Of a stretch of DNA of 64,000 nucleotides, positions 49,935 to 63,540 are shown piece after piece. This DNA is from Struthio camelus (Eukaryota > Chordata > Aves > Struthioniformes > Struthionidae), in NCBI RefSeq assembly GCF_040807025.1, contig NC_090952.1, forward strand, positions 18,101,068 through 18,165,067, in the 5' to 3' direction. Under the pieces are notes generated by a model that ran no database searches, was not told where the DNA came from, and saw only the letters and a list, made by a program, of their open reading frames with translations. A program made the translations under genes and the position numbers. The stretch's first letter is position 1; each line of letters starts with the position of its first letter.

Positions 49935-50252
49935 AAACAGAACCTCAACCTGAGAGGCTCACAAACCCAAATGCCAAATGCAACGGTTTCTTTTTGCACT
50001 CGTGATAGCTACACTGCAGAGAAAGTAGAATTTCAAATAAATATTATCAAGCCTATGACAGTCATGCATCGTGGAAGAAACTGTAACAACCTGGATATAA
50101 AGGAGATTCAAAGAGATTACCACGGAGTGTTTTGTCTGCTCCTTGCTAAAACTGTCCATTCGATACTGCTGAAGTATGAACAAACACAGATGATGTTTTC
50201 TTATTTTCCTTCAAAATTTCCTAATAAATTTCCCTCTGTTTGGACAAAATAA
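49935..50252 (+). other. Open frame behind a strong polypyrimidine tract
   Basis: A 47-nt uninterrupted pyrimidine run (49,886-49,932) leads through AAAAACAG to a possible acceptor at 49,940. From 49,941 the frame stays open for 103 codons to a TAA at 50,250, with an ATG at 49,971. The peptide is mixed in composition with 5 Cys and has no low complexity, but shows no motif I know. An AATAAA lies about 150 bases after the stop, near 50,400. This could be a terminal exon, but an ORF of this size is within chance for the window, and poly-T runs are also common repeat tails. Confidence 0.2.
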
Positions 50253-50534
50253 CATGTACTTAGCATGCCACACTATGATGGAGCAGAGAGAAAGCTTACT
50301 CTGCTTATAAATGACAGAAAGTTGCGAGGGGCCACAAATGCATGGGAAAACAGGGTTAAAATTTAAAGTCATGAAAAATTGGGAAAACTGTCTGAAAACA
50401 AATAAACAAAACACCCAACACATACAATTCAGCAATAGACTAAGATTTTATACCTAAACAGACAAAGTTAAGTATACAAACACCAAGGTGGGAACAATCT
50501 CGTTGCTGCTCTGTAGAAGAAACCCTCCATAGGT

Positions 50535-50584
50535 TATAGATCACAAGAGACTAAGATAGATCACAAGAGTTATAGATCGCAGGA
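50535..50584 (+). repeat. Three degenerate copies of a 14-bp unit
   Basis: ATAGATCACAAGAG occurs twice exactly and once as ATAGATCGCAGGAG, with short spacers. It is probably a local duplication and no function is seen. Confidence 0.85.
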
Positions 50585-53500
50585 GTTCCAAAAGAGGCAA
50601 CGTGTTACATCTCTTGCTTTGGTATATAAACAAAAATATGTCCTGAGAAAACAGTCTCTTCTGCTCTATTTCGTATCGTAAAGGCTTGAGCTGAAATACT
50701 AAATCTAGTCTGAGCACTGAAAAAGTGGGTCAGGTAAAGGACAGCAGTGTGAACCTGTATATAATTTGGGGATTGACTTCACCACAGGAGAGGAGGTGGG
50801 TTGGAATAATTTATGCAGATGACAGACAATGCCCCATCACTCACAACTGCTTTCTCTTCTCCAGACTAACAACTTCATCTTATTCAATCATTTGTTTACT
50901 CCAGATTAACTTCCTTGCCGTTCTGTGAAGACAACTGAAACGCTATAATTGACTAGAGTATCGTTCAGCATATGCGTTATAGGTTGTTCATAGCTGATCC
51001 AGGGATGACAGAAATATCTTGCATAGCCTTGGGAACTTTTGACTTGCATGTTCCGATTTATTCGGTATCATTTGCAGGTCTCGTTTGAAATATGTTATGC
51101 CTTATGTAGGCTTTTGGATCGCTTTCCATGCGGTATGCAAAGCAGATCAGATGAGCATCTCCAAAAAATTGTCTTAGTTATCTAAATTTTTCTTTACCCA
51201 GTTTAAGAACATGCAGAAAGTTTTGCCACTCAGCTTATAGAGAGAGGACCTAGACATTCAACCCAACACTACTGTAACAAGACAGCATTTCTCCCTTCAG
51301 GCTCAGAAATCGTTGCTTCTTAGTAAAATTCCTAATTGGCAGGCTATCCTCCAACAATGGGCATATGATTGCTCATTATTTCCTCAATATATTTGGAGGT
51401 TACGAAATGGTATGGCCAGCTGTTTGATCACATCCAGTAGTGGTTCTTTTAGCTAATAAAAAAAGGAATGATTAGGATTTTAGATTAAAATATAAGAAAA
51501 CAATTACTGATAGAAAGAAAAAAATACTGATGATTTAGACCAAGAGAAGCATCCCAATAGTCTTCAAATAACTAAAGCCTGGTGGAAGGAGAATGGAGAT
51601 TTGTTCTTTGTACAAAAAGACATTTGTTCTTCATGTCATAACAGACAAGACAAACAGTTATATTTTAATCAAGTTTCCATTCAGTCTTTTCTTCAACTTA
51701 AGCAACAACAGTGTAACGAATCTTTCCTTAGAGGCTGTTTTTCCTTGACTTGTGCTCACCCTGTTTCTCTGCTGTGGAGTTTATGGAAACTCTCTAATAG
51801 TCACCAAGACCTAATTAGGCAAGCGCTTGTCAGAAAGCACACAGGTAGAGTTGGTTCAATCAGGCAGTGATAGAGAGCAGAAAACATCTCACGTCCTTTA
51901 AAATCTGTATTTGAGTGACTCTATGCATTAAAATTATCTTGAAACATTTAGAATTCCAATGGATATTCCACCTTTTACATCAGAACGTAACAGAGCCAAA
52001 CATTTCTTTCTCAAATATAAATGAAAAGTTCATAATGAAATCAGCGAGAGTGATGCTTGCATATCAAAAAATCAGAGTTTGGCTCCTGCTATACTGCTTT
52101 GGTTGATGAAATACACTTTAAAATCTAGACATTTAATAACTCTAAAAGCCTGTGGTGTAAAATGAAAAATCACACTACCAAAAGAAGAAACTTTTTTGCT
52201 TAACCTGCACAACTTTGTAAATGTGACTATTTCTGTATTAGGGTAGAGGCTTTCTGTAGGCTTGTTATTGTTCCTTCCATGAAATTGATTCCCTAATTTC
52301 CTTGAGTGCAGAGATGGACTTGTTTTCTCTACATACAGAGGAAAAGGCAATAAATTATATACAACCTGAACTACTTACACATTTATAATCACTTTGTGCA
52401 ATTGGTACAGCATGCATGCATTTTTAGTTAATTCTTCTATTAAAATCACGTCAGCGTTGGCAAGGCACCCTAGTCTCCAATCATTCATTTCTACAGTTTT
52501 CACTTTTGGAGTGGTAACCAAAATGTCTCAGAAGCTCCTTGTGGAATGGCAATTCTCTAGATGTGAGCTAAACTCCGAGAGACCTCCTAGACTGCCGTCA
52601 ACTACCCATGAATTTACTATTGAGTGACACTATAAAGAAGCTCTCAAACATAAATTCCGCCATTTTAAATGGCATCTGGACCACCAGATTTTCAGATGAC
52701 TTTTGAATTAAAAGAAAGAAAATAATTCACAAGAAAAATCTGACTTGAACATTTTGGAATAGATACCATCCAAGGCTGCTCAAAACATTTATTTTAGGAG
52801 TCAGACATTTAAACGGGTGTTTGGCAGCTGAACTGCTGAGAAAGTGAGAACCTTAATCCTCTTCTAGTCCTACTCAGTTACCTCAAACTATTTTCATTCC
52901 TTAAAATTATAAAGCTCTGTGTACTGATCAAAAGAATTCCTGAGTGTTATCCACATATACAGTTTTGATTTGAAAGAGCAAGAATTAGCTGATAAAAAAT
53001 GTCAGTGTTAAGGCCTCATTTCCCTTCCTGTAAGCCACCTACTAAATAAATGACTTGGGTCAAAGTCATCTGCAGAAACCATAGCCATTGTCACCATTCT
53101 GCCTCATCTGCACTGAAACATTGGCAACAACTGGTAACATTTACATTGCTTTTAATATTACCTTCTACTGCTATATTTTTATCTGATTCACTATTATGTT
53201 GATTTTATTATACAGACTCAGTACTTTCTCATATTACTTTTTTCTATATATAAATGCTGCTTTAAAAAAAAATCAGTAATAGCGACACTTATTGCAGGAA
53301 CTATCCAATGTCATTCTGTAGTATTTGCTTTAACAACATTACCTGTATTCCATTCAAGGCCAAGGTATCAGTAAAACAGACTGTTCATTTTCTGCTCTCA
53401 TCCCTTTTCTAGACTGTTTGATCCCCTTTCTAGAAGAGGTGACTTTAGCATAATTTTTGTGTATCAAAGTATTTCATGTAGAATTGCATGTTTCATATAT

Positions 53501-56500
53501 TTCAAAGATTCTGTTCAGATAGCCACTGTATGCTGAATCGATAGGTGATTTTATGGTATTTAAATGGAAAAAAATGCATCTCAAGGATAAAGATCATACT
53601 ACGGGAAGAACACGAAACAACAAAAACATCTATTCAATCTTTGTGCAGACGGAAGCTCACCTACTATTTTAAATGTTATCAGCAAGTTTTGAAATTTTTT
53701 TGCGAAACTGGGCATTCAATTATGCCACTTCTCTTGGAAAACAGAAAATTATGTAATTGCTTTTGGAAGTAAAGTGTACAGAAACTGAATATGTGAATCT
53801 GAATTTTGCTTTTGCTGCTTGAACCACAGGATGAAAATAATGAAGGACTGATTCCTCCTCCATTTTTAATCTAAGCACTAGACAGAACAAAGAGATAGAC
53901 TTCGATACACTTATTGTGGCTGCATTTTGCACTACAAACTAAGTTCTGTCAAATGGCTTCGTTCTTTTCTCCAGATGGTGTTTTCTATAATACATATTAT
54001 TCACGTCCTACATACAAACACTTGCTTTTATTGCTTTGTTCTTCTTTAGACACTTTTTAAAGTCTAATAAAAAACAGAGGTTAAAGATGGGGAGAACTCA
54101 GGATTTAATTCACAATTTACTGCATTAAAAATAAACAGATATCCAATTAAAACATATTTGCCAATATTATCTTCTTATTATTTGCCGGTATTATCTTCAT
54201 TGCAATATATTGGAAAACTCAAGATCAGTCTGTACATGAATTTCTTCTTTATTTTATCCTGAAATTACTGTCCACCAAGTTCAGAACTCACAATGAGTCT
54301 TTTACTTTTTTGGAAGGATTGTAATTATACTTTATGTAATTGAGACTCATTTCTGTGGACAGAAAACAGCTGTTATGACATTTTTTGATGGGATTTCTGT
54401 ATGTAAAGAAAAATCATAAAAGTAAACTTAATCCAAGAGCAATAGTTTGCTTCTGCCATGTTCTATTTCAAAGCTTACTCAAAAAGCGATAATGAAAACA
54501 ATTACAGACAATATTTACTTAATCTGATTAACTACATGAAAAATACAGAAGGAAAGAGAGCTATCTGTGCTTACGGATTAATGGTAAGGTAGCCACTTGA
54601 TTACATGCCCCATGTCTCCAAATACCATTAAAAAAAGAATCAGTTATGGATTGGAGGATTTTTCTTTCTTTCTTTCCTTTAAGACAAAGGCATGTTTCTG
54701 TCGAGTCTGAAGATTATCGGTCAACCAATTTTCCAATTTTGGAATTTTAAAAATTTGCCTGAATTTAAGGAATTCTTTCCCATATTTCTTGGGTTTCTAC
54801 ATTTAAAGCAAATGCTAAGTATTGTCAGTGCTGTTTTTGTTCAAAGATGTATGCAACCGTATATGATACTTTAAAAAATACATAGCAGTTCGGTGAACCT
54901 CTGCCATACTGTCACGAACATCAGTAAATGCGTTTACCATCGACTACCTCCTGAATGGAATTACACAACGTGCGTTTGTGAGATTATGTCCCTGGATGCT
55001 GAAGTAATACTTCCATAATCAACTTCCAGATATTTTGCAGAATTCAAAAGGAACTCAAGTTCCTCACAGAATCATTTGGCAGTCCCTTTACAAAATGCTA
55101 CTAGGTCCATTTCCATGAGTAACTGGAAGTTCTCAGGCAGCGGTGAGTTTGTTCTACCCATACTGTGATCCAGCCAAAGAGGACAGCGGCACAAGTAACA
55201 TGGCATTAAGCAGAAACTAAAGTACTTTGCCTCACAGTAGGATTTATTTCCTTGCCTTAATACTGTGCTGATTGCATTGACAGAGTTTCTGCTTGTCTCA
55301 AGATAGGGGCAAAGCAAATTGGCATGGCCCGTTACAGACCACACAGAAATACACAAGGAATTCACAAATTAAGTAATCTATCTGAAGCTATAGGGCTAAA
55401 AACAATGCTCGTTTTTGAATTGATAGATGTCACTGCTACGCACAATTTAGTCCATAGGCATAGTTTCAAATTCCTGTATTTAATTAAGCCAGCGTAAATG
55501 AAAGAGGACAAAAATGTTGCAAGAGATTAAACCATTTCAGCACCATTGCAACGTAATGGATAAGCTTTCTAGGTTCATAGGACGTTTCAATGCCTTACCT
55601 ACTAAGAAAAAGCTGAGTTAACAGTCTGCAGAAAGTATGACCTAATACTGACTTTCTGAAATCAGCTACTGCAGAACTTAAAATAAAGAGAAACTTCCTG
55701 TACCTTACAAACATGCACCTAAGTTTAGTCCTATGTTTGTAAAGAAGTTAGGAGGGATGGCCCAAAGAACCCTGCAAAAATTGAAGAGTTAAACAGACTC
55801 GATTATGAATCCAGCCATAATCAGTTACTGTGAGTATTACTGGATGGCAAATAAAATATCTTAGCAAGCTTTAGGAGAGGAAAGCCGAGCTAGATAGTCA
55901 TACCGAGATTGGACAGAAGGCAAGTAAAAGACAGAGTTAAGAACTGCAGAGGAGAACATGGAATTAGAGGTGCAGGAAACTTGAGGATAAGCCTAATTTT
56001 TTATTGATTATATTATTTCTACATTTCTAATAGTTGCTCTTAGATGTACATATTTTGATGCAATATGTACATTCATAGAGTGTTATGAGTGACTATGGTT
56101 GAATTGGTACTTTTAGCAGTGATTTATTGCCTTTGTAGTCGTTAAGAGAAAATAATCAAAATTAACATTGCGCAGTAGAAAGCTCCTCTTAGTTAAAGCT
56201 TAGTGGCATAATGAACAATTCCCATTAGCAAATATCACTGAGGAGCCGCTGTATGTATAGAATATATCTTAAAAGAAATAATAGGCAATTTGAGAATTCG
56301 CAAGACTGCTCTAATGGAATGATAATGGCTATCAGGGATAATATCCAACCATATTATAAGCAACTGAACCAACTGATCAATTAAATCTCCAGTGAAGTTT
56401 GTGGACTCTGCATCACAGTGGATGTCTAAAGAGAGATATTCTACAGGGAACCATCTTCCATTGGCAGAAGATGAGCCTGGTTTTAGGAAAATCTTGACTT

Positions 56501-58265
56501 TGAAATTGAAAGAAAAACTAGAGTAAACACATGTTCAACAAATTCAAGAAATTTAAGAGTGCTTTGCACGGAGTATAAAGTTCATTTTCAACCTAGTGGG
56601 ATTCAAAGTTCATTTTTACAGATTTTTTTTTTCTAGCAAGTATTAAATATTCTCAGAAAGTTTGAGATACGTTTGGACCAAAGGGAGTATTTAAATCTTC
56701 AGTACCTTCACTAAAGAAGTCTATATCTACATGCCAACACTTGCTGTTAAGTAGCTGAACCAAACAGATCTACTACTAGTGTTTTATTTATTTTGTGTAT
56801 TGCAAGCATACAGGCTGCAGTTTATCACAGTGACGGCTAAATCTATCATCCTCTACCTGGAGCTATAATAGGAGTGCTCTCAAATCAACAAGTCTTTCCT
56901 TCAGAGTAACTGAACTGTAAATTGTCCTTGACCAGTCAGACAAACAAAAACAACCTTCTCTGTTAATCTGCTGAAGACAAACAGTTCACTGTCTTTCATC
57001 CTCAGAAGAAGGATGTCAGTGGCAGTGGTGTTTTATATGTCACATCCTTCACACAATGCTGTTCTGTTTTCTGGTTCAAAAGCTTAGAGAGATATTAAGA
57101 AATAGATGGAATCCAACCTCTAGAAAAGTAAATAGTCTTTTGTTTCTAGTAACGTGGATTTTTTTTTTTAAAATGAAAATGAAGTTTCATAGATCATTAG
57201 AGTATGTTACAGAAATATTTTTTTTTTTCCTGCTAGGTAGAGAGAACTTACAGTAACATGAACGTGATGATTTAATATTCTATCAAACACAGGGAAATTT
57301 TTATTCCTCTGCAGGATGAGGAAATTAACTTCATAAAATATGGTTAGAGTTCTCTGGGACGATGCATATATTTAGTTGCTGTAACTCCACAGGTCATTTA
57401 AACTTCCCATTAAATTACTGGAAATCATTTTTATTTAGGTTATTTCACATGTTCCATGCAGAAACTGAGTGCAAATATTTTATATCTCCTCATCACTTTC
57501 TGTAACTGATTTTTTAAGGTATCTTACCAAAAAGCATTCCTGAAAGGCTCCATTAAAGAAATGCTGACACATTATGTTACAGTATGTTACAGTATCTTGG
57601 GTTCTATCAGTCACATTTCATTACTTTTACATAACATGGCTCTATTGATGCAACCTGATGTGACATGTCACACTGCAGTGTCAGCTACAAACTTTGACTA
57701 AAAAGTTTTCTTTATCCTCAGAATCACTACCTTTAGCTTGATATTGTAACACATAAGAAATTACTAGAAATATTTCCTCACTTATCTCCACAAATTAATA
57801 ATTTAAATTAAGACTTTACCACCATGTCTGTATGTTAGTAGTGATTAATTCCCTGGAGTATTTGTGTACACTACCTGCAGTGAAAATAGGTAGTTGTTAG
57901 AGTATTGTACAACTGGCACATCTTTATTCAGAACATTCAGAGGTTTCTGGGTCAACAGCTTCCTATTTATTCAAATTTATATTGACTAGCTTCAGAAGGC
58001 AAAGCTGACAAAATGATTAATTAGACTTTATAACTCATTGGCAGCCTGCAGTTTAATAGAATTAGTAGAGCTTAAGTTCATCTTTAAATACCATGACGGT
58101 TTTAATTTTAAGAATGTCAAATTACATTTTTCATTCCATGCAAAATACAAGATGACTTATTCCAAACTTACAGCAAAACAAAGAAAGACTAAATAGGACA
58201 CCATATTTAATATAGTATTTTTATGATTAAAGTGTTAAGAGAACTGCTTCACTTTTATATCCCCA

Positions 58266-58291
58266 CATATATATATATATGCATATATATA
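58266..58291. repeat. (AT)n microsatellite
   Basis: Alternating AT interrupted once by GC. It is self-complementary, so it may form a hairpin. Confidence 0.9.
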
Positions 58292-61200
58292 GCAGTACTC
58301 CTTGTGCAGACACTAAGTTGACTCTGAGTACAAAGGTGCTTGTGGTTATATTTGTGATATATTTATTTATTCACATTTTTATGATGCATTAAAAGTTCAA
58401 GTTGACATTGCACCAAAAATACTGACAAAATCTAAACAATAACACTGTGACATACACTAAATTGGTAGTAATCATATCATTTTCATCTTAATTGTAGAAA
58501 GGTTTGTCTAACATGCAACAGGGTAAATAAGTACATGAGAGTATGTCACACGCTTGTTTCATATGTCAGCTCTTACTCGTAAACTGATTAAAAAAAATCA
58601 AATGCAGGTTCTGATGAGCCATAATATTTACATGTATGAAAAAATAGGTAAAATTTATACCAAATAATAGAGCATAATTGTTTTTCTCTTTTGGCGTCTT
58701 GATCTCCACCCAGTTGCTATTACTATTTACATAGCCTGACTAATGAGAAGACAGTAATACTTACCATTCAAAATGTTCTTTTTATGCTGTTTAATACAGA
58801 CAAACATATTTCACTGTCTTTCAATTTTAGTATTATTCCTTTTTATAAAAGTATATATTGAACAGAGAGAATGATTATTTTCAAATTAATCAACATCATT
58901 TTACCTGTTAACTTTAGACTGAGCTGCATTAAGTCTCAGTCTCTCAAAGGGGATGTTGGTTGGCAAAGGTGGACAGCTTCAAGAGGAAATGGGCTTAGAG
59001 CACAAATCCCTATTATGCTAATAATGCTTAGCTGTGTACTCCTCTTTCAGGCCTTCTTCTTCCCATTAATCCTGAAATTGCCGTATCATAGAAAATACAA
59101 AATCCAAATTATGTTTTGTCCCCAGCCACTGAAAACATGTATTTTTAATCAAACACTGACTTTTATAAAATACCCTCATCCAATTGAAAAAACCCACCGT
59201 ATTAGAAAGATTGTATATCCAAAGCCCAGGCCCTTGACTAAAGCTGTTTAAAAGATGGGAGAATGGGAAGATGATGAACATTCTCAGCAATGCAGCCATT
59301 TTGTTCAGGTATCTGAGTAGGAAGTTAGTCCTTTGAAAGTCTGCCTATACGTACAAATTTCTGAACAGGAGCTATTGTCTACTGAGGTCCTTAGAAACCC
59401 TTTACCTTTTACTACCAGAAGTTCAATAAAACCAACCTTTATGTGGTTTGAGCAGCAAAGTTTCATTCCTTCAGCACTAAGTGCACATCTGTAGTCGTTG
59501 TACCTGTTCTCACTTACAGTCAGATTAGCATGCAACTCATTCATTTTTTATCGTCTAAATTGATGCAAACTGTTCAGTATAACTGAAGTAGTAGCTAAAC
59601 ATTCAGCTGGCAACACACATGCTCATTCTTTCTGGGAGCCTAATATTATATAGACCTTTATTCCTCTTTAGGGAGTTGTATCCATTTTACATTCTGACCT
59701 TTACGTATTCCTTCAAGAGGGAACATTTCAAGGTATAATGATCTAGAATTGATGCAAAACATTAAAACTTGCAATAGATACTCTGATCCTTAAGTTCAGG
59801 CATTTCCTGAAGTGCTACAAAGGTGTTACAGTTAACACAGTAGTCTCTGAAAAGTGACCTACAGACTTGCATATAACTTCCTTGATCCGAATATAGCTGA
59901 GCATTCAACCTTCATGCTGGTTTTAATCATAATTATCAAATTTGCAGTGTTTTTCTTGTTTTCCATATCCATTTCCTCTTTTCTATTTACCTTTGGCACA
60001 TGAATGCTACTTGGATAAGAACAAAAACAGTGATATATACATCACAGCACTAAATTGTTTCTAGTTCATCTGCTTTCCCAGAGCATGTGTGAGCATGCTT
60101 ACTTGAATCTCAAATTTACTAGAAAAGGATTTGGTAAGAAAAATAAAAACGTGAATTTAACATTAATCATGACTTGGCACTAATTCTGAACTTACGCCAA
60201 AGTACTTTTTTTCAGAGACATCACGGTTTACTTTAGTCATATGTAAGATGATAAAAGATGATTTACACAACACACAGACCTGGTAGATTGATACTACACA
60301 CTGAATCCCACTTAAATACCTGATGAAGTAAAAATGTCTACTGCTAAATAAATCACACACTAAAAGTCATTTTTGCTGCAGCATATCCAACTTAAGGTAA
60401 AACTGGCCAGAACACATGAATGGTAACTTATGTTTGCAAGTGTGTTTTTTTTCCTTCTAAAAAGCTAAGAAAATACTGTTGACAGAAGATGGAGTATTTG
60501 TCATTAACATTTGCCTTCTGCTGAAAGAAGTTAGCGAGAAGAAATCACCGTCACTCAAAAGGGAGAACAGGTGAATAAGTTTAGGGGGCGAGACTGGGTC
60601 ATATGAATAGACACAACCTCCCCTCCCCTCCCCGTCTAAAATTGTTAGTGCATTGAATCCATGGAAGTTAAAATCATTTGGGACTTTTAGCATACCTGCT
60701 GCCGGCAGGAACATAGACTCAGAGGTAATGAGCTAGCAGTGATGTAGCCTTTTTCTCAATCGGGAATACTCAAATATTATTTTATGTAAATGTTAACAAA
60801 ACCTTACCATCTTGTGTTATTTGCTATAATAAACAAGGAGAAGAGAAAAATGTGAAACTTAAGTTGACTCAATATCGAGAACTGGGAGAGACTGAGTTGC
60901 AGATAACAAATAGTTTAGTAGCATCTGAGCCACAAAATAATGCTTGCAAAGTGAGTGGTCAGAAAAAGGATTACTTTAGAGGAATGTTTTCCTTTGTCCA
61001 GAAATAAGCTGAATAAATATGTAATCTATTTTGTGAAATGCAATAAGGCAAATTTATTCTCCTTTAATTCCCTCTACTGTCTGATTTTTAATAAATCTTA
61101 CTATGATATGTTTTGAATATAATTGGAGTTAGACGTCCCCCCAAAAGAAGGGAAACCATAATTGCCTAAGGAAGTACTCTAAAAGAGTTAGAGGAGGGCA

Positions 61201-61592
61201 TCCTTTTAGCGGGTTGCAGTATAACTTTTCTTCTTCACCGGGAATAAACGTCAATGAGATGCAGTGGATAGCATGAAATAAATGCCCAAGTCAAGCTATA
61301 ACTGCCAGAGGGACTTAACACAGTGATGCCAGAAATCCACATCAGAAACCACAAGGTAACTGTGCAGAAAGAGATCTCCAAACAGAAAACAAGAAGATCA
61401 GGATGCCCGCTCTGCAATTTTTCATATTATTAACAGGCGTTAGGAAAGTCAGGTTATGTCATAAAATTCCAAACACAGATTAAATGAGAGGAGGATGCAG
61501 GAAACAGCAAGAACAGTCAGATTATTCTAACGTGACAAAACGTGGCAAAACCACAAGAGAAAAGAGTGAGAAGTAGGACAAATCAAAAGCAA

Positions 61593-61608
61593 CACCACCA
61601 CCACCACC
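61593..61608 (+). repeat. (CAC)5 microsatellite
   Basis: Five CAC units in a row, plus one C. A short ordinary simple repeat. Confidence 0.9.
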
Positions 61609-61847
61609 TCTGATCAATCCTAAAGTGATTTGTTCACAGAATTACAAAAGCATTGATGTATTTATACGTGCAACGTTCTGCCTGCAACTCTTCACAGTTT
61701 ATAACTCTAGCTTCAACAACCGGACAGAGAACTTCAGCATCCAGACATACCTGCATTAGTACATCTAGCTTTTCAAAAGTTTAAATCACTGGTTTATAAA
61801 CATCTGATTTGCTTTCATTCTCTTTGTAACCTACTTAGACTTGAGGC

Positions 61848-61935
61848 ATTATATATATATATATATGTGTATCTATAAAAAATATATAAATATGAATATA
61901 TAGTATATATAAAATACACATACACACACATTTTA
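61848..61935. repeat. AT/TATA microsatellite with (AC)n tail
   Basis: Runs of TA dinucleotides and TATATAAA-like units end in ACACAC. It lies 100 bases before the 3' end of the CR1 copy and is likely polymorphic in length. Confidence 0.9.
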
Positions 61936-62044
61936 GATATTTTCAAATACGGCTATTCATTTTTGATTCACATTTACAACTCTCAAATATTTTAACAGGA
62001 CAGCAGATCTCCAGAACACAGAAGTTGGTGTACACTCAAAAGAA

Positions 62045-62977
62045 TCACAGAATGGTTGAAGTTGGAAGGGACCTCTGGAGATCATCTAGTCCAGCCCCCC
62101 TGCTCAAGCAGGGTCCTCTAGAGCATGTTACCCAGGAAAGTGTCCAGACAGCTTTTGAATATCTCCAGGGAACTCCTTCCACAACCTCTCTCGGCAACCT
62201 GTGCCAGTGCTCAGTCATCCGCACTGTAAAGAAGTTTCTCCTCACGTTCAGATAGAGCTTCCTGTGCTTCAGTTTGGGCCTATTGCCTCTCCTCCTATTG
62301 CTGGACACCACGGAGAAGAGACTGGCCCCATCCTCTTGACACTTTCCCTTTAGATACTTGTACACATTGATCACATCCCTCCTCAGTCTTCTCTTTTCCA
62401 GGCTGAACAGGCCCAGCTCTCTCTGCCTCGCTTCATATGAGAGATGCTCCAGTCCCTTAATCATCTTAGTAGACCTCCGCTGGACTTGCTCCAGGAGCTC
62501 CATGTCTCTCTTGTACTGGGGAGCCCAGAACTGGACACAGGACTCCAGATGTGGCCTCACCAGAGCTGAGTAGAAGGGGAGGATCACCTCCCTCGACCTG
62601 CTGGCAACACTCTGCCTAATGCACCGCAGGAGGCCATTGGCCTTCTTGGCCATAAAGGCACGTTGCTGACTAACGGTCAACTTGTTCTCCACCAGCACTC
62701 CCAGGTCCTTCTCCACAGAGCTGCTTTCCAGTAAGTCAACCCCCAGCCTGTACTGGTGCATGAGGTTATTCTTCCCCAGCTGCAGGACCCTGCACTTGCC
62801 TTTGCTGAACTTCAGGAGGTTCCTCTCGGCCCAGCTCTCCAGCCTGTCCAGGTCCCTCTGAATGGCAGCACAGCCCTCTGGTGTGTTAGCCACTTCTCCC
62901 AGTTTGGTATCATCAGCAAACTTGCTGAGGAGGCACTTCGTCCCTTCATCAAAGGGATGGATGAATAAGTTGAACAA
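62045..62977 (-). pseudogene. CR1 reverse transcriptase C-terminal fragment
   Basis: This is the longest open frame in the window, about 310 codons, inside the CR1 copy. It carries the RT active-site motif FADD at about residues 20-23, then the thumb and the CR1-specific C-terminal region with [20 protein letters not shown] (about residues 142-161), the MIKGLEHLSYE block and the final GLDDLQRSLPTST segment. It is not a host gene: it has no proper start, because the reading frame is joined upstream to the rest of the RT only through a one-base deletion in the conserved PQGS motif at about 62,997. Keeping 310 codons open suggests insertion that is recent compared with the decayed LINE at 15.5-17 kb. 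Confidence 0.95.
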
Positions 62978-63303
62978 TATCAGACCCAGTATTGACCCTG
63001 GGGGACACCACTAGCCACAGGCCTCCAACTAGACTCTGTGCCACTGATCACAACCCTCTGAGCTCTGCCATTCAGCCAGTTCTCAATCCACCTTACTGTT
63101 CACTCATCTAGCCCGCACTTCCTGAGCTTGCCTAGGAGGATGTTACAGGAGACAGTGTCAAAAGCCTTGCTGAAGTCCAGTTAGACAACATCCACTGCTC
63201 TCCCCTCATCTATCCAGCCTGTTGTCCCATCATAGAAGACTATCAGCTTGGTCAAGCATGACTTCCCTTTGGTGAATCCATGCTGACTACTCTTGATCAC
63301 CTG

Positions 63304-63540
63304 CTAGTCCTCCACGTGCTTAGTGTTGACCTCCAGGATGAGCTGCTCCATCACCTTTCCAGGGATGGAGGTGAGGTTGACTGGCCTGTAATTCCCTGGG
63401 TCCTTCTTCTTGCCTTTTTTGAAGACTGGCGTGACATTGGCTTTCTTCCAGTCCTCAGGCACCTCTCCTGATTGCCATGACCTTTCAAAGATGATCGAGA
63501 GTGGCCTAGCAATGATGTCTGCCAGGTCCCTCAGCACTCA
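63304..63540 (-). pseudogene. CR1 reverse transcriptase N-terminal fragment
   Basis: A 77-codon open piece of the same CR1 ORF2, carrying the fingers/palm start of the RT: ADIIARPLSIIFERSW, then VPEDWKKANVTPVFKKGKK and GNYRPVNLTSIPGKVMEQL. It ends in a TAG at 63,304-63,306 inside the EVNTKHVED segment. Upstream, the expected KSMGPDGMHPRVL block is disturbed: the frame is shifted by an extra base in GGGGCCCC at about 63,560, and the Arg codon before VLRDL is now TGA. Confidence 0.93.

Larger units (their letters stand above)
50255..61845. other. Non-coding AT-rich stretch
   Basis: No exon, transposon or RNA gene is recognised apart from simple repeats. The longest frames (97 codons at 55,072-55,365 minus; 126 codons at 58,871-59,251 plus) carry no motif and have ordinary intergenic composition. 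Confidence 0.6.

Noticed and set aside
58871..59251. 126-codon plus-strand ORF
   Set aside because: Hydrophobic patch at residues 48-70 but no family; AT-rich like its flanks and within chance length.
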